A DNA stretch of 64,000 nt from Exophiala sp. HKRS030 (Eukaryota > Ascomycota > Eurotiomycetes > Chaetothyriales > Herpotrichiellaceae): contig JAHWDD010000002.1 in NCBI GenBank assembly GCA_023897205.1, positions 3,100,001 through 3,164,000 of the forward strand, given 5' to 3'. Below are positions 42,620 through 53,326 of this stretch, in pieces. The notes under the pieces were generated by a model. That model was given only the letters and a program-made list of their open reading frames with translations. It had not been told where the DNA came from and made no database searches. The stretch's first letter is position 1; each line of letters starts with the position of its first letter. Made by a program: the position numbers and the translations under genes.

Positions 42620-44471
42620 TCAACGAGAATGCAAAATGTCATCGACTATTCCCGCCATCAGCAGCAATCGTTCGTCCTCCTGCTTCATTCCCACGAGTTG
42701 AAGTGCGGTGGGAGCATTCGCATAGTCCTCGGGCCCGGGAAACATCGAGTACAGTTTCTCGTCGTCTTCTCCATACTTTGCCGCCTGGTCGACGACATCC
42801 GATGTCTCGTCGACCTTTCCGACCGGAATGATGCAGGATGGGTAGTCGACCAGGTTCCACAATGCCAGTGCCACCGACGACCACGAATCGATCGGGGGTG
42901 CGGTGTGTGGAGCCAGAGGACCAAGGATGGCGTCGAGTCTGTTCTCGAGCCACATGTCCCTGTACGCCGTCTCGGCTTGTTCGCGCGCGACGGTCCATGC
43001 GAATAGGTCGTCCAGGGACTTGGACGGCATGGACATTAGACCGATACGTTTCACCGACTCGACCAGTGGTTCGTCTGCTGCGGAGAGGTGACCACGGACG
43101 GTCTAGTCGTGAAAGATGGATATGTCAGTTGGTCTGTGTTTCGCATGGCAAAAGCTGGACATACCTTGCAACCTTCAAGAGAATAAGATGTCCACGCCGT
43201 CCCGATATCTCTCATGACATTTGGCAATTCAACATGAACCAGTTCGACACCGGCGACGCGCAGTTTCTCCGTCGCTTCGGCCAGTGCCCGCCTGATAGGT
43301 GGAGTGGGCGTCAACAACCCTTCGTCCTGGACGACACCTACCTTCAGACCCGCTGCTGCGCGGGGTGGCGTCTCGAGTCCTCGCCACGGAACATGCAAGC
43401 AATTCACGTCGACCTTCCACGGGTCGTGCGTCATGACGGTTTTCATCAACAACTCACAACTGCGCATGCTCGTCGCCAAGGGCCCCGCGACGGGCAAGAT
43501 GCCCGCGTGTCCCGGGGCCGTGGGGTTCCTTTGTCCGGCGAACGGCACGATACGCTCGGACGGTTTGAAGCCGTACACGCCGCAGCAGTGTGCCGGGATG
43601 CGGATGCTCCCCGCGACATCGGTGCCGCTGCCTAGCACGCTGCCGTGCATGGCGACCAGGGCTCCCTCGCCGCCGGAGCTGCCGCCCGCGGTGAGGCGGG
43701 CGTTGTGCGGGTTCAGCGTGCGTCCAAAGACGTTGTTGTCCGTGTCGGCCGTCATCATGGTCTGAGGCACGTTGGTCTTGCAGTAAAAGACTGCGCCGAG
43801 GTCGAGAAGCAGTTTCGGTAAAGCCGAGTACGTCGTGCTTGGGTTTCCGGCGAAGTGGATCAGTCCCGTGGTCGAGTCGACGCCGGGAATCTGAAAACAA
43901 TCTTTCAGAGAGATTGGGAGACCCCAGAGCGGTGGAAGTGGCGTCGAAGAGGGTGCGGATGCTCGAGCTGCTTCTAGATCCCTCGCGCGTTCGATGGCCG
44001 ATGCGAACATGATTTCCGTCAAGCAGTTTGTCTACTCGCGACACCAGAGTCAGTGTGAGATGGCCAGTCGTCGTCGAGAGAACCGAGGCTGTAAAAGGGG
44101 AAGAGGAGGGGGGGACCGGTTTGGGTATTTACCACTTGTTGGGCAATGGCGGCACGTTTACAAAACGCCGTGACGACTTCGGTGGCGGTAAATCCCTTGT
44201 CGTCGGGACCACGTCTGAGCGCGTCGAGTAGGGACACGGCGTCATGGTCACCAGTGATCTCGAGTTCTCGTGGTGTCAGGATCCCACAAGTTACGGGGAC
44301 GTCAGTCACATTCGCACGAGGACTGCCCAGGTTGTATTCTTGCAATTTGGCTCGTGGGATGAGCCATTCTTTCGGGACGAGACGAGATCTTTGGTCTTGT
44401 TTACGTCGAGCAATGACATGCCACGGATCTCGTTGAGTTTGGGTTCCGCCTGATGTGGATGTGGTTGACAT
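42620..44471 (-). CDS. Amidase-signature family hydrolase (acetamidase-like)
   Basis: Three exons (44471-44133, 44031-43165, 43102-42620) give 562 residues. The amidase-signature catalytic triad is visible: Lys156 in SLKDCF, cis-Ser231 in GGSSGGEGAL and nucleophile Ser255 in DVAGSIRIPA. The N-terminus has the fungal amidase form (TCGILTPRELEIT, then LTEIMF after intron 1), as in acetamidase AmdS and fatty-acid-amide hydrolases. It should hydrolyse a small amide to acid plus ammonia in the cytosol; the substrate is unknown. Third positions are GC-rich, producing long meaningless antisense frames. No signal peptide is evident. Confidence 0.93.
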
Positions 44472-44887
44472 CGTTGGGGACACGATGAATGGATGTAAAT
44501 GTAAAGATGTAAAGATCAGGGGGTTGATATTTGGGCAACAAGAGTCAAACACTGGTTTTTTTCCCCCTCTTCTTTTGTCCATGATTGTCTCGTTCAGTGG
44601 CCTTTTTATGCATTGACCGTCGGTCCCCTGGGCTGGTACTCCGTACTTTAAGGCATCCAACCCTGCTGAAAGGAGATGATTGGACGAGTACAACCCAGGT
44701 AGGGAACTTGTGGCCCAAGAGTATTTTATCACCAAGGTAAGGTGAGGGGAGGTAGTTCTTGAGAAGTACCGGTACTTTGTATTGACTCCACCGCCGGCCC
44801 TTTTTTATATCAGGGCAACCCTCCGGTCCTGCATGAGACGTTGCGAGTAATTACGACGGAGTAAGGAGTACCACCAGTAATGATTAT

Positions 44888-44935
<48 letters not shown>

Positions 44936-44960
44936 CTCTCATATCTCTCATATCTCTCAT
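44888..44960. repeat. CT/CA microsatellite followed by CATATCTCTC repeats
   Basis: A CT run (to about 44902) passes into about 15 CA units (to about 44932), then three copies of the 10-mer CATATCTCTC. Confidence 0.95.
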
Positions 44961-44963
44961 CCA

Positions 44964-45200
44964 TCACAACTTTGGTCCACCTCTCTGACTTTGACCATTC
45001 TGTGTTTGTTTGTGGTTTTCCGATGTCGACGTCGAAGCCAAAGTCTTCTGTCCTTTGTTTGCGTTCGTACTTGAATTCCCTCCACGGATGTGAATGGACG
45101 TCGACACCGACACCGCCGGTGACTCCTTCTTGATGGCCAATCTCTCTCTGTACTCTTTGGAACACCATTCCAGAGGCAAACCGACGGCGTTGAACGGCAT
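44964..45200 (-). CDS. Doubtful small protein, 78 codons
   Basis: From an ATG at 45200 the reverse strand encodes MPFNAVGLPLEWCSKEYRERL and then a Ser/Thr/Asn/Gln-rich tail ending RGGPKL. The codons look like normal coding use with C or G in many third positions. The N-terminal 25 residues look protein-like rather than repetitive. I do not recognise a family. It ends just before a CA microsatellite, and its upstream side is repeat-rich. It may be an exon of a larger gene or nothing. Confidence 0.3.
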   Translation of the reverse strand: MPFNAVGLPLEWCSKEYRERLAIKKESPAVSVSTSIHIRGGNSSTNANKGQKTLASTSTSENHKQTQNGQSQRGGPKL

Positions 45201-45338
45201 CGTATACCCCTCCTCGAATTTTTGTTTCTTTCTCTTGTATTGATCCCCTCTTTTTGTTCGAATCTGTTTGTCGTAAAGGATCGATCGATTTTTCTGTTTC
45301 ACTTTCAATCCCTAGAGTTCCCCCCTCTCTTTTTTTTT

Positions 45339-45420
45339 ACACACACACACAGACACACACAGACACACACACACACATATATATACAAACAATACTCCGT
45401 ACACACACCCACACACACAC
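45339..45420. repeat. Imperfect CA microsatellite
   Basis: Interrupted (CA)n with CAGA variants, an internal ATATATA stretch, and a TACTCCGTA copy at 45393-45401. It follows a T/C tract. Confidence 0.9.
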
Positions 45421-46381
45421 CCCCTCCCCAAGTGTTCCGAGGCGGAGAAGTTTCCTGGCCTAGGTCCCTCGTATCTTTCCCCCACACACACGCGCGGGAT
45501 TTTATCGGCGTCGGGGAGAAAGGAGAAAAGCAGGGAGGGAGGAGGGTAATCAATATCCTCGGTACTTGGTTACTCCCGTATACCTACTCGGTAGGTTACC
45601 AAGCATCGAGTAGTAGTACATCTCATCGATCTACTCCATACCTACTCCGTATAGGGTACGAGTATAGCAGTGTCTCACAATCTCAATCTCACCTCACCAC
45701 CAGCCTCGAGAACAACTTATCACATCAGCCCAAAAAAAATACACATCAAATCATAAACTAATGCTCTAATATCATTCAAAAGCCATCTATGGTACACAAA
45801 ACAGGCTCATCATTTACAATAAGAGTGAGGGGTTGGTAGGTTCAACTCAACCATAGGGTTCAACCAAGGGCCTCAGATCCATCTATATATCAGACCTTTG
45901 TCTTCCTTGGTGATTGATGAAGAACCTTTTCCCCTCTGCTCTTGAGAATTAATCAATAAAGATCCGCACTTTTTCCCTCTTGAAACTCCAATCGTCGCTC
46001 ATGCTATATATTAACGCCCTGGTTCGTGCTTCCTCCGTGTCCCAGCCAACACTACAAAAATGCATGCATGGCCCCGTGTCTCCTTGCTCCGAACCGAGAG
46101 TTATCATCGCTCCGTCATATGCATTCACACAGTGAAGAACACCAAAATGCCCCCATCTGGCTTTCGGCATTTCACATGTAAACCCCGTGGAGGAAATGTG
46201 TACAAGAAAGGAATTGTTCAATCCCAATCGCAGTCCCAAGCTCCGCAATCACTTTTTTCTCCTTCTCCCCTACTTCCAGCTTCGTCACATATACATAATG
46301 GCAATGGTACCGCAGTCATTGCCTTTCATAGATCTGTAGTGTTGGCGTAAGTCTTTCACCAGGTCCATGAACAGATGGCGT

Positions 46382-49300
46382 TTAGTGAATGGTCCGCATG
46401 GCTTGCTGCAAACGTTGTTGCATATTAGAATCGGGGGCCACAGTATCCCAGAAGCCATATGTCAGGTTGTTTTGCAATTCCAAGAACAAGATGGTCATGC
46501 CCCAAACATGTGGACGAGCAACGGCAAGTCGTTCATAAACGACACGTGAGATTTGTTCCCGGATTTCGCCTTGCTGGGCGTCACTGTTGCTGGAACCCCA
46601 AAGATTGAGCATCAACTTGCAGAAGAAGTCTGTATGTGTGCTAGGGTAGCGAATCTGGTCCGCGATCGCATTCAAAATTTGATAACGACCTTCGAAGCCC
46701 AGAGACAGAGTGAATTTGGTCAAAAGGGTGACGTGGGTCGAGTTCGGGTCAAATCTGGCTTGCGCATTCGTAAGGGCATCCTGTCCGACCAAAGGTACAA
46801 GAGCATTGATGATCTCCACAGCCTTGGGAGGAGCCATGATCGAGGTTCTGCGCTCGGGATCTTGCAAAGAAGACTTGATTTGTTTGAGACCAGTTTCCAT
46901 GTCGACTGTCTTGCTGAGAATATCAAAGATTGTTGCCTTGATTCCATCCTGTTGAAGTGGTGCATCAAAGTCAGAAGCGAGCACGGGACTCCGCTTGATT
47001 TCGTCAAGACGTTCAATCTTGAGGCCTGGAGTCATCGGGTCTGGCAGATCATGATATGCTGAGGGTTTCGCCGTCAGGATGAGGTTTCTCAATTGAGGGA
47101 TCTGATATGACACTCGTGAGCAGAAGTACGAATGGTTTTCGCACAGAAACTCTGGATAGTCATGAAGTAAGATCAAAACGTTTCTCAGAGTACCCTTGTA
47201 CAGATCCAGATTGAGCAAGTCCAGGCCTGGGGTGCTGGAGAGCTCTGAGATGTAGAGCAACAGCAATCCTATGAGCTCGCGGTATGCGTTCCATCCAGCG
47301 TGGTTGTTAGGTCGAAGCATACCATCAACAAAAACTCGATGAACCACCAGGCTGTACCATCCATAGCTGAAACCTGGGAACCAGAGTGGCTGCAGAGACT
47401 TGAAACATTTGGCAAAGGCCATCATGAGCTCCGAGTGTTCAGGAGTGGTGTTCAGACGAGCAGCTGAATATTCGTAGAGCATAGTGGCGAACAACCGGTT
47501 GAAAAGGCGCTGATGGAATGCCACGCCTCTCATAAGTTGGTGATGATTCAGTATGAGGACGAGGACCGTGAGAATGGTCTCAAGGTATGGCGCCTTGCTG
47601 AGGCGCACAGCGCCGTTGGTGTCACCCTGGAATTTGACTAGCATGATTATCAGACGGGCAAGAGCATCGGCATGAGAGAAGGCCACTTCAACACTTCCAC
47701 GCACGCTCTGTGCTTCACGATCGTAGCACTCGATACACGAGTCGATGCACAGTCGCAAGAACTCTGTCAGATCCTCGGTGCTATTGATTGTCTGCTCCTT
47801 GTGTAGTTCCTTCAGGAATGCGGCACATGTGCCTTCATTGACACCGAGGTTTTCGAACATGCCGACCCACTCATCAAACACATATCGCATCTGATCTTGT
47901 TTGGCCTTGGCCTTGTCAGACACATCAACGCTGACAAACTGAGGAATTCCGTGCGCCCTCAGCTTTTGGGTCATCTCCGTAGCGAGCGGGAGTTCCGGCT
48001 GTTCTTTGAACCATTCTGACATTGCAATGAGGCTGTTCGCGAAGTCAGCTCTAAGTGCAATCGGCTCGTCAACGAACAATGTCTGGTCGAGGATGTCGGA
48101 TAGAACCTTCAAGCCATGAGTATTCCTGCTCATCAAGATCGAGGCAACGGCGACGTCGACTCGGGCAAACTCCATGAGACCAACAGTCACAAGTGCCACA
48201 ACCACATTTGAGCTGGCAAGGAGCAGGTCTTCATTCGCAGTCATCCACCTAAGTACGTCCCGAATGATTAGCTCGGACAGCTGGCAAAGTTTCGATAGGA
48301 GAAAAGCAAGGACTTCTGCTTCTAGCGGGCTTTGTGGAGGCTGCGAAATAAAGATGTTGCAAATCTTTTCTGCAATCTGTCTCGCGAGTAAGTCGGCAGC
48401 AGGACGGGTGGAGGAGGTGAGGACGATCAAGATTTGTCTAAAATCTTGGAAGATGGAGCTGTTCTTCTCCAAGTCCTTGAGCCGCAAGGCTTCTGAAGCT
48501 CGCGCGGCCTTTTGCACGTCTTCAATGAGTATAGAAATCCGTTCGTGTGGAGGAAGGCTTTCTGCAAAACCATTGACACGCGGCTGTTGCATGGCTGACA
48601 GCATACGGCTCTCTTGCTGGACCAGTGGGCTATGATGAGGAATTGCCGGTTGTTCAGCAGGAGTCGCTAGGTTTGGCATAGCGAGCGAATCCTGCAATAT
48701 ATCTGGTAGCTGCCTGGCAGCATCGGACGACGCATTGGGCATGGAGTTCACATTCATTCCGCTCACCCGGCGATCAAAATCTTCATAGACTGCTCGTTGT
48801 GCTTCATTGAGGCCACCGACACTTTGCTTGTAGGGTTCGGGAATCCAAGCTGACCATCGATTGGTGTTGGCTGGGATGAAATCTCTGCCTCCTCCCTCAG
48901 CAGCGAATCGGCGACGCTCTTCAAGTTCTGGTTCAATAACTTGCTCGATTTCAGGCATGGCCCGCTGCTCTGCTGCTTCCCTCACGAAGGAACAAGCAGT
49001 GTCCAGGTTATCATTGACGCACATCAAGATTGCTCCCTCTGGGAGAAGATGCTCGGGAAGGTCGTCCTGGGCTGGTCGGCGAATGTAGTTGGAAATGCTC
49101 ATTCTCAAAGGTTCTTTGCATGTGACGAGGGCCAAGTTGCCAGCCAAAGATTTCACCATTGCCTTGGCGGCCTGACGATACTTCTCCACGTCTGGCTCCA
49201 TTCCATAGTCCTTTGCAACAAGCTGTGCTGTCGAGATGGATGCAATTGTAATGGATCGCTCGACCACAGGAGCTATTATCTCCTGGATGGCTTGGTCAAA

Positions 49301-52300
49301 AGCGCGATAAATAATGTTCTTGACCATTGCTTGATCTGCTGGCGAGCCGGATGTTGGGGGATACTTCAGAACACCTTCAAGGCTGGGAAGTGATGCCATG
49401 ATTTCTGCAGCCGAGAGACGCTCACGTCGATTCAATCCACTGTTGAGGGACAGCTCATCAAAATTCTCCAAGCCATCGGGGAGAACAGAGACATTTGTAA
49501 TTTCATCGTCTGCCTGTGAACGTGCGCGGATGACATTCGCGGGCTCAAGTTTCTTGAAATCGAGCTTGAGATCTTTGCACAACACTTCAATTTCAAACTT
49601 CAAGTTGAGCTTAAGCTCGGAGAAATGATAAAGCTCAACCAGTACCCCAACGATCTCCATAAGCCATGGGTTTGGAGGCTTAAATATCAAGGATTGAGAG
49701 CCTTGAGCCAATACTTTACAAGTGAAGGGAATGACCAGCAAAAGGCGTTGAGTTTCGAACCCCTCAACGAGCAAATCCACGAAATAGATGTTCTTGTGCT
49801 TGATGGGTTTGTTTTGGGCGAGTGTCAAGGATCCTAGCCAGCCACCAAGATTTTTGAGATGGCCTCTCTCCTGAGTTGAGTTGATGGTCGACTCGGAACT
49901 CATCAATTTAACAATGCTCACATACGTCTCGCGGATGACTTCGGACGTGAGGAGGTTGTCATTGACCATATTGATGAACTGGAAATACATCTCTTGGTTA
50001 TTGGGCTCGAGCCTCGCTCGCTGTTCGACCAGGTATGAAGCAAACCACTGATAATGCTCGGGATTGAAAGAGTCTCTCAGATCAGCCAATTTGCTAGACA
50101 TGTTGTCCTTTGATAGATTGTTGATGACGAACAAAATTTTCTCCTGGACTTTTTGGTCGGGATCGAGAAAGTGAGCTGTGGGATTTGGTGGGTCTGCGTG
50201 CAGTGCTCGAAAACCACGTCCTAGATCTGCTGGTTCGCCATTCGTTGGAGCATTTCCAACGCCATTGGTTCCTGGCGCCTGCTGTGCTTGGAGACCTTCT
50301 TGAGCACGTTGCAAGATTTCTGGATGCTTCAGCTTTGGTATTTGTAAGAGTAGATTGCATAGCCCTGGCCAGTCTGATAGTTGGTCACTGATCTGGAGTA
50401 GCGCCTCGATTCCAAATCGATGCATGAGACTGTCAGAATCATGGTCACGAACCGCTCGCAAGATCAAGGCGAGACCAAAATCCCGTGGTATGGAAGGCAA
50501 TAGCTTGTACTTGATGATGCTTCCGAAGAGTAGAGCAGTCTTTTCCAACGCATCCTCGGGATATTCGTTGTAGCAAACGTACTCGTCGAATAGGCCATGA
50601 ACAATGCAACAGAACAGGTCTTGTAGATCAGGGTCTGTCGATGTCTTGAACCTGCGCATTTCGTTTACCATGTCGCGGATAGACAGCTCAGAGCGATACA
50701 TACGTCCGAATAGTTCTGACATCTGCTTGTCGATTACCTCGGGAAGTTTGTTGCCTTTCTCTTGACTGCGGCGGTCCAGGATATCGTCGAAACCAGCTCC
50801 ATAATTCATCAGACGTGGATACGTCTGGAGGCATGTGGTCTGAGCTGCTTCTATCAAAGCTCGTTCGCCCAGATGATCTTCCAGCTTCTCGAGGAGAGTG
50901 TGAACGGTGCGCAAACTCAGAGGTATCGATTGTGCAGCAGACTCGCCACGTTGCACCCGGAATTCATCATCTGCTTTGATACGCAGATATTTGAAGAGAA
51001 TCATACCAAAATTATCATGACCTTCAGCAGCCTCAGAGATGTACCGATCAAGGTCGAACTCTGGCTCTATCTTGTCACGGATACAAGCAAGGTCGAGGGC
51101 CAGGGGGTTTGACCAGTGTTTAAGGAATTCCTGTGTCCAACCAAATTCCTCTGCACGATCGTAGATCATTTCTGTATGTCGCGGGTCGACTTGGAACACT
51201 AGATGGCAGAGGTCGAACAGGAACTGTGGTGGGCTCTGAGCAGCCAGGGTCTCGAGCACAACCCGATAATCTGCTCGCTGTTTTTCGAGAAATAAACCAA
51301 AGCACTCGGCGATGAACTTCTCTTGATCTGGCGTCCAGGGTTTCGCGCCAGATGCAGAAAGATATAACAAGAACAAGGAAGGATGATTCTGATAGACATC
51401 GCTCAATATATCCACACGATCCTCGCCATCTGGAGCAGTATTGGGTCCCAGGGCAACCTCAAATATCGCTTGACACGCATCGGCAGATACGTACGGAGTC
51501 TTTAGTTCTGCTTCCAGTGATCTTTTCATATCAACAGGTGCATTTTTGAAGTTGTCCAATGAGAGACATTGACGAAGACCTGGGATTCTTGCCGGCTCTA
51601 CTTCTGTCGCAGGGCTAGCGAGAAAGCCGCCGAGATAAGATAATTGAGTATCTGGGTTCTGCCATTGACCTCCCCATAGCTTCTGCAAATCAAATGCGGT
51701 ATTGTCAACGGCGATCAATCGCAAGGCTTTGAATAGTCTGGGGAAGTAACTTCTCCTTAATCGTAAACCCGGAATATCGAATCCCTGTACAACCAGGTTC
51801 CAATCGAGTTGTCTCGATACGAGTGCAGAGACGAAGTTGTTCATATCGAATGATTGGTTGACAGAAGAAACCAGGAATAACAAGGCAACAGACACTTCAG
51901 CTTCCGTCATCGAGGTCGGATTGAGCAACCCTAAGAAATCTTGAGCCGCCTGCTTCGAAGACAAGGCCTTGGGGCCCTGGCGTTGCAGATTGCGAGCCAT
52001 TTCTCGGGCCTCGCTGTTGATTCGGAGGAGTTGAGATGACGCTAAAACGGTGGTGTGTTGGTCTGCATTGGCATTGCCGTAACGTGATGACAACGCAGTC
52101 CAAAGGTCAATTTTCTGCTGTTGTGTTCTTGTCCCAGCCGCCAGGGCATAGTATTCGATGACTGAGCACACATTCTCATGAGCAAGTGCCTGCGTACTGT
52201 TGCGACCATCAGACAGCGTTCGCAGCGAGTGTTGACCAAAATCGTTGAGGAAATGCTCAGCCTTTGATTTCAAGTCAACCCGTGCACATTTTGTAAATGC

Positions 52301-53326
52301 AATAGCAAGGATGACCTGAGGCAACGTGTCGGAGAAGAAGTGTTGGATGAAAGCCTCAAGATCAAAATCGCGAAACACATCCTCCTTTGAAGTGTCTATA
52401 GCCTCTGCGATTTTAGAGGGTTGCTCTGGGTCCCATAAAACCTTGTCGAGCTCTTGCTTCAATAGTTTGTAACTGCCTTGATCGAAATCCTTGGCCCCAG
52501 AAAATATAGCAGACACGTTGGACGTGACAGCCCGTCTGAAGTAAGATGCGAAAACGTCCATGCCGTTCGAGTCAAGCAACTTTCTAATCTTTTCCGCCTT
52601 GTTCTCCCACTTTGCTTTTCCTTCTCTTTCACTGATTGTGTCAAGGAGGAGAAGGATCTGGGTTGCAGATATTTTGGAGAGGGACGAAGGACCAGTGGTT
52701 GCTGAACCAAGATTGGATGATATGCTAGGAGATCGTTCGATGTTTGTCCCGGTAGGTGAACCTACACCAGGCCCGGTCAAAGAGGGCGAGTATGCACCAC
52801 TCCTACTACTGTACACTCCTCCTCCACCGGCCCCAAGGCCAGACTGCGAGAAAGGACCCGCACTGGCCGAGGCGAATGACTGAGAAGGGGTGAGGGTTCT
52901 TGATCTGGGGGATGTGACGGAGCGGGACGAATATGCTTGGACTTGGTGAGCGCCAGCTTGGAGAGTGTTGACGGGAGAATTTGAATGAGACGAGCCAGGT
53001 GGTGTTCCCCGCCTTGAACCGAGGCGAGACTGACTGGCGTGTAAAGGAGGAAAGTTGGTCGAAGAAGGGGAGATCGATGAGGTGTACAAGTCAGACTCAG
53101 ATAGCGCCTGGTCCCTGCGCGTTCCCGTGGCCGAAGACGAAGACAAGTTCGAGGTCGCAAGGGGGGTCAACCCACGTCGGGAGCTGGAAGAGGACAGAGG
53201 TTGTCCCCAGGGAGATTGGACTGCGCGAGGCTGCTGTCGAGGTTGGGCTTGCCTGTCTGGTTGTGAAGCAACGGATGACTGCCAGTGCGCGAAGGAGGAG
53301 GGGTTATCGAAGCTCATGCCAAACAA
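46382..53326 (-). CDS. not1: NOT1, scaffold of the CCR4-NOT deadenylase complex
   Basis: One uninterrupted frame of 2314 residues. The first roughly 220 residues are Ser/Gly/Pro-rich and disordered. HEAT-type helices follow, including the NOT1 N-terminal region (FLASPATEVEPARIPGLRQCLSLDNF). The MIF4G-like CAF1/CCR4-binding domain starts near residue 1070 (DPDQKVQEKILFVINNLSKDNM). The DUF3819/CAF40-binding region lies near 1340-1490 (VERSITIASISTAQLVAKDY). The C-terminal Not1 domain, which docks NOT2-NOT3/5, covers about 1930-2300 (PGFSYGWYSLVVHRVF, then LSLGFEGRYQILNAIADQIRYPS). The complex shortens mRNA poly(A) tails in the cytoplasm and affects transcription in the nucleus. A 6.9-kb gene without introns is notable beside the intron-rich genes to the left, but its domain order is complete. 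Confidence 0.95.
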   Translation of the reverse strand: MFGMSFDNPSSFAHWQSSVASQPDRQAQPRQQPRAVQSPWGQPLSSSSSRRGLTPLATSNLSSSSATGTRRDQALSESDLYTSSISPSSTNFPPLHASQSRLGSRRGTPPGSSHSNSPVNTLQAGAHQVQAYSSRSVTSPRSRTLTPSQSFASASAGPFSQSGLGAGGGGVYSSRSGAYSPSLTGPGVGSPTGTNIERSPSISSNLGSATTGPSSLSKISATQILLLLDTISEREGKAKWENKAEKIRKLLDSNGMDVFASYFRRAVTSNVSAIFSGAKDFDQGSYKLLKQELDKVLWDPEQPSKIAEAIDTSKEDVFRDFDLEAFIQHFFSDTLPQVILAIAFTKCARVDLKSKAEHFLNDFGQHSLRTLSDGRNSTQALAHENVCSVIEYYALAAGTRTQQQKIDLWTALSSRYGNANADQHTTVLASSQLLRINSEAREMARNLQRQGPKALSSKQAAQDFLGLLNPTSMTEAEVSVALLFLVSSVNQSFDMNNFVSALVSRQLDWNLVVQGFDIPGLRLRRSYFPRLFKALRLIAVDNTAFDLQKLWGGQWQNPDTQLSYLGGFLASPATEVEPARIPGLRQCLSLDNFKNAPVDMKRSLEAELKTPYVSADACQAIFEVALGPNTAPDGEDRVDILSDVYQNHPSLFLLYLSASGAKPWTPDQEKFIAECFGLFLEKQRADYRVVLETLAAQSPPQFLFDLCHLVFQVDPRHTEMIYDRAEEFGWTQEFLKHWSNPLALDLACIRDKIEPEFDLDRYISEAAEGHDNFGMILFKYLRIKADDEFRVQRGESAAQSIPLSLRTVHTLLEKLEDHLGERALIEAAQTTCLQTYPRLMNYGAGFDDILDRRSQEKGNKLPEVIDKQMSELFGRMYRSELSIRDMVNEMRRFKTSTDPDLQDLFCCIVHGLFDEYVCYNEYPEDALEKTALLFGSIIKYKLLPSIPRDFGLALILRAVRDHDSDSLMHRFGIEALLQISDQLSDWPGLCNLLLQIPKLKHPEILQRAQEGLQAQQAPGTNGVGNAPTNGEPADLGRGFRALHADPPNPTAHFLDPDQKVQEKILFVINNLSKDNMSSKLADLRDSFNPEHYQWFASYLVEQRARLEPNNQEMYFQFINMVNDNLLTSEVIRETYVSIVKLMSSESTINSTQERGHLKNLGGWLGSLTLAQNKPIKHKNIYFVDLLVEGFETQRLLLVIPFTCKVLAQGSQSLIFKPPNPWLMEIVGVLVELYHFSELKLNLKFEIEVLCKDLKLDFKKLEPANVIRARSQADDEITNVSVLPDGLENFDELSLNSGLNRRERLSAAEIMASLPSLEGVLKYPPTSGSPADQAMVKNIIYRAFDQAIQEIIAPVVERSITIASISTAQLVAKDYGMEPDVEKYRQAAKAMVKSLAGNLALVTCKEPLRMSISNYIRRPAQDDLPEHLLPEGAILMCVNDNLDTACSFVREAAEQRAMPEIEQVIEPELEERRRFAAEGGGRDFIPANTNRWSAWIPEPYKQSVGGLNEAQRAVYEDFDRRVSGMNVNSMPNASSDAARQLPDILQDSLAMPNLATPAEQPAIPHHSPLVQQESRMLSAMQQPRVNGFAESLPPHERISILIEDVQKAARASEALRLKDLEKNSSIFQDFRQILIVLTSSTRPAADLLARQIAEKICNIFISQPPQSPLEAEVLAFLLSKLCQLSELIIRDVLRWMTANEDLLLASSNVVVALVTVGLMEFARVDVAVASILMSRNTHGLKVLSDILDQTLFVDEPIALRADFANSLIAMSEWFKEQPELPLATEMTQKLRAHGIPQFVSVDVSDKAKAKQDQMRYVFDEWVGMFENLGVNEGTCAAFLKELHKEQTINSTEDLTEFLRLCIDSCIECYDREAQSVRGSVEVAFSHADALARLIIMLVKFQGDTNGAVRLSKAPYLETILTVLVLILNHHQLMRGVAFHQRLFNRLFATMLYEYSAARLNTTPEHSELMMAFAKCFKSLQPLWFPGFSYGWYSLVVHRVFVDGMLRPNNHAGWNAYRELIGLLLLYISELSSTPGLDLLNLDLYKGTLRNVLILLHDYPEFLCENHSYFCSRVSYQIPQLRNLILTAKPSAYHDLPDPMTPGLKIERLDEIKRSPVLASDFDAPLQQDGIKATIFDILSKTVDMETGLKQIKSSLQDPERRTSIMAPPKAVEIINALVPLVGQDALTNAQARFDPNSTHVTLLTKFTLSLGFEGRYQILNAIADQIRYPSTHTDFFCKLMLNLWGSSNSDAQQGEIREQISRVVYERLAVARPHVWGMTILFLELQNNLTYGFWDTVAPDSNMQQRLQQAMRTIH

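Larger units (their letters stand above)
44472..46381. other. 1.9-kb microsatellite-rich intergenic region
   Basis: The region lies between the amidase promoter and the NOT1 3' end. It holds CT and CA microsatellites, pyrimidine-rich tracts, and three exact copies of the dispersed 9-mer (44637, 45393, 45643). One doubtful small ORF is listed separately. Confidence 0.55.

Noticed and set aside
42838..44044. Frames of 265 and 196 codons over the amidase
   Set aside because: They are shadows of the amidase, whose catalytic triad is clear in the other frame.
44902..45168. Alternative minus-strand frame ending in a Cys-Val repeat
   Set aside because: Its C-terminus is translated CA microsatellite; the other frame at 44964-45200 looks more protein-like.
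45222..45761. 179-codon plus-strand frame rich in Thr-His repeats
   Set aside because: It is translated microsatellite and pyrimidine-rich sequence; no non-repeat protein-like segment.
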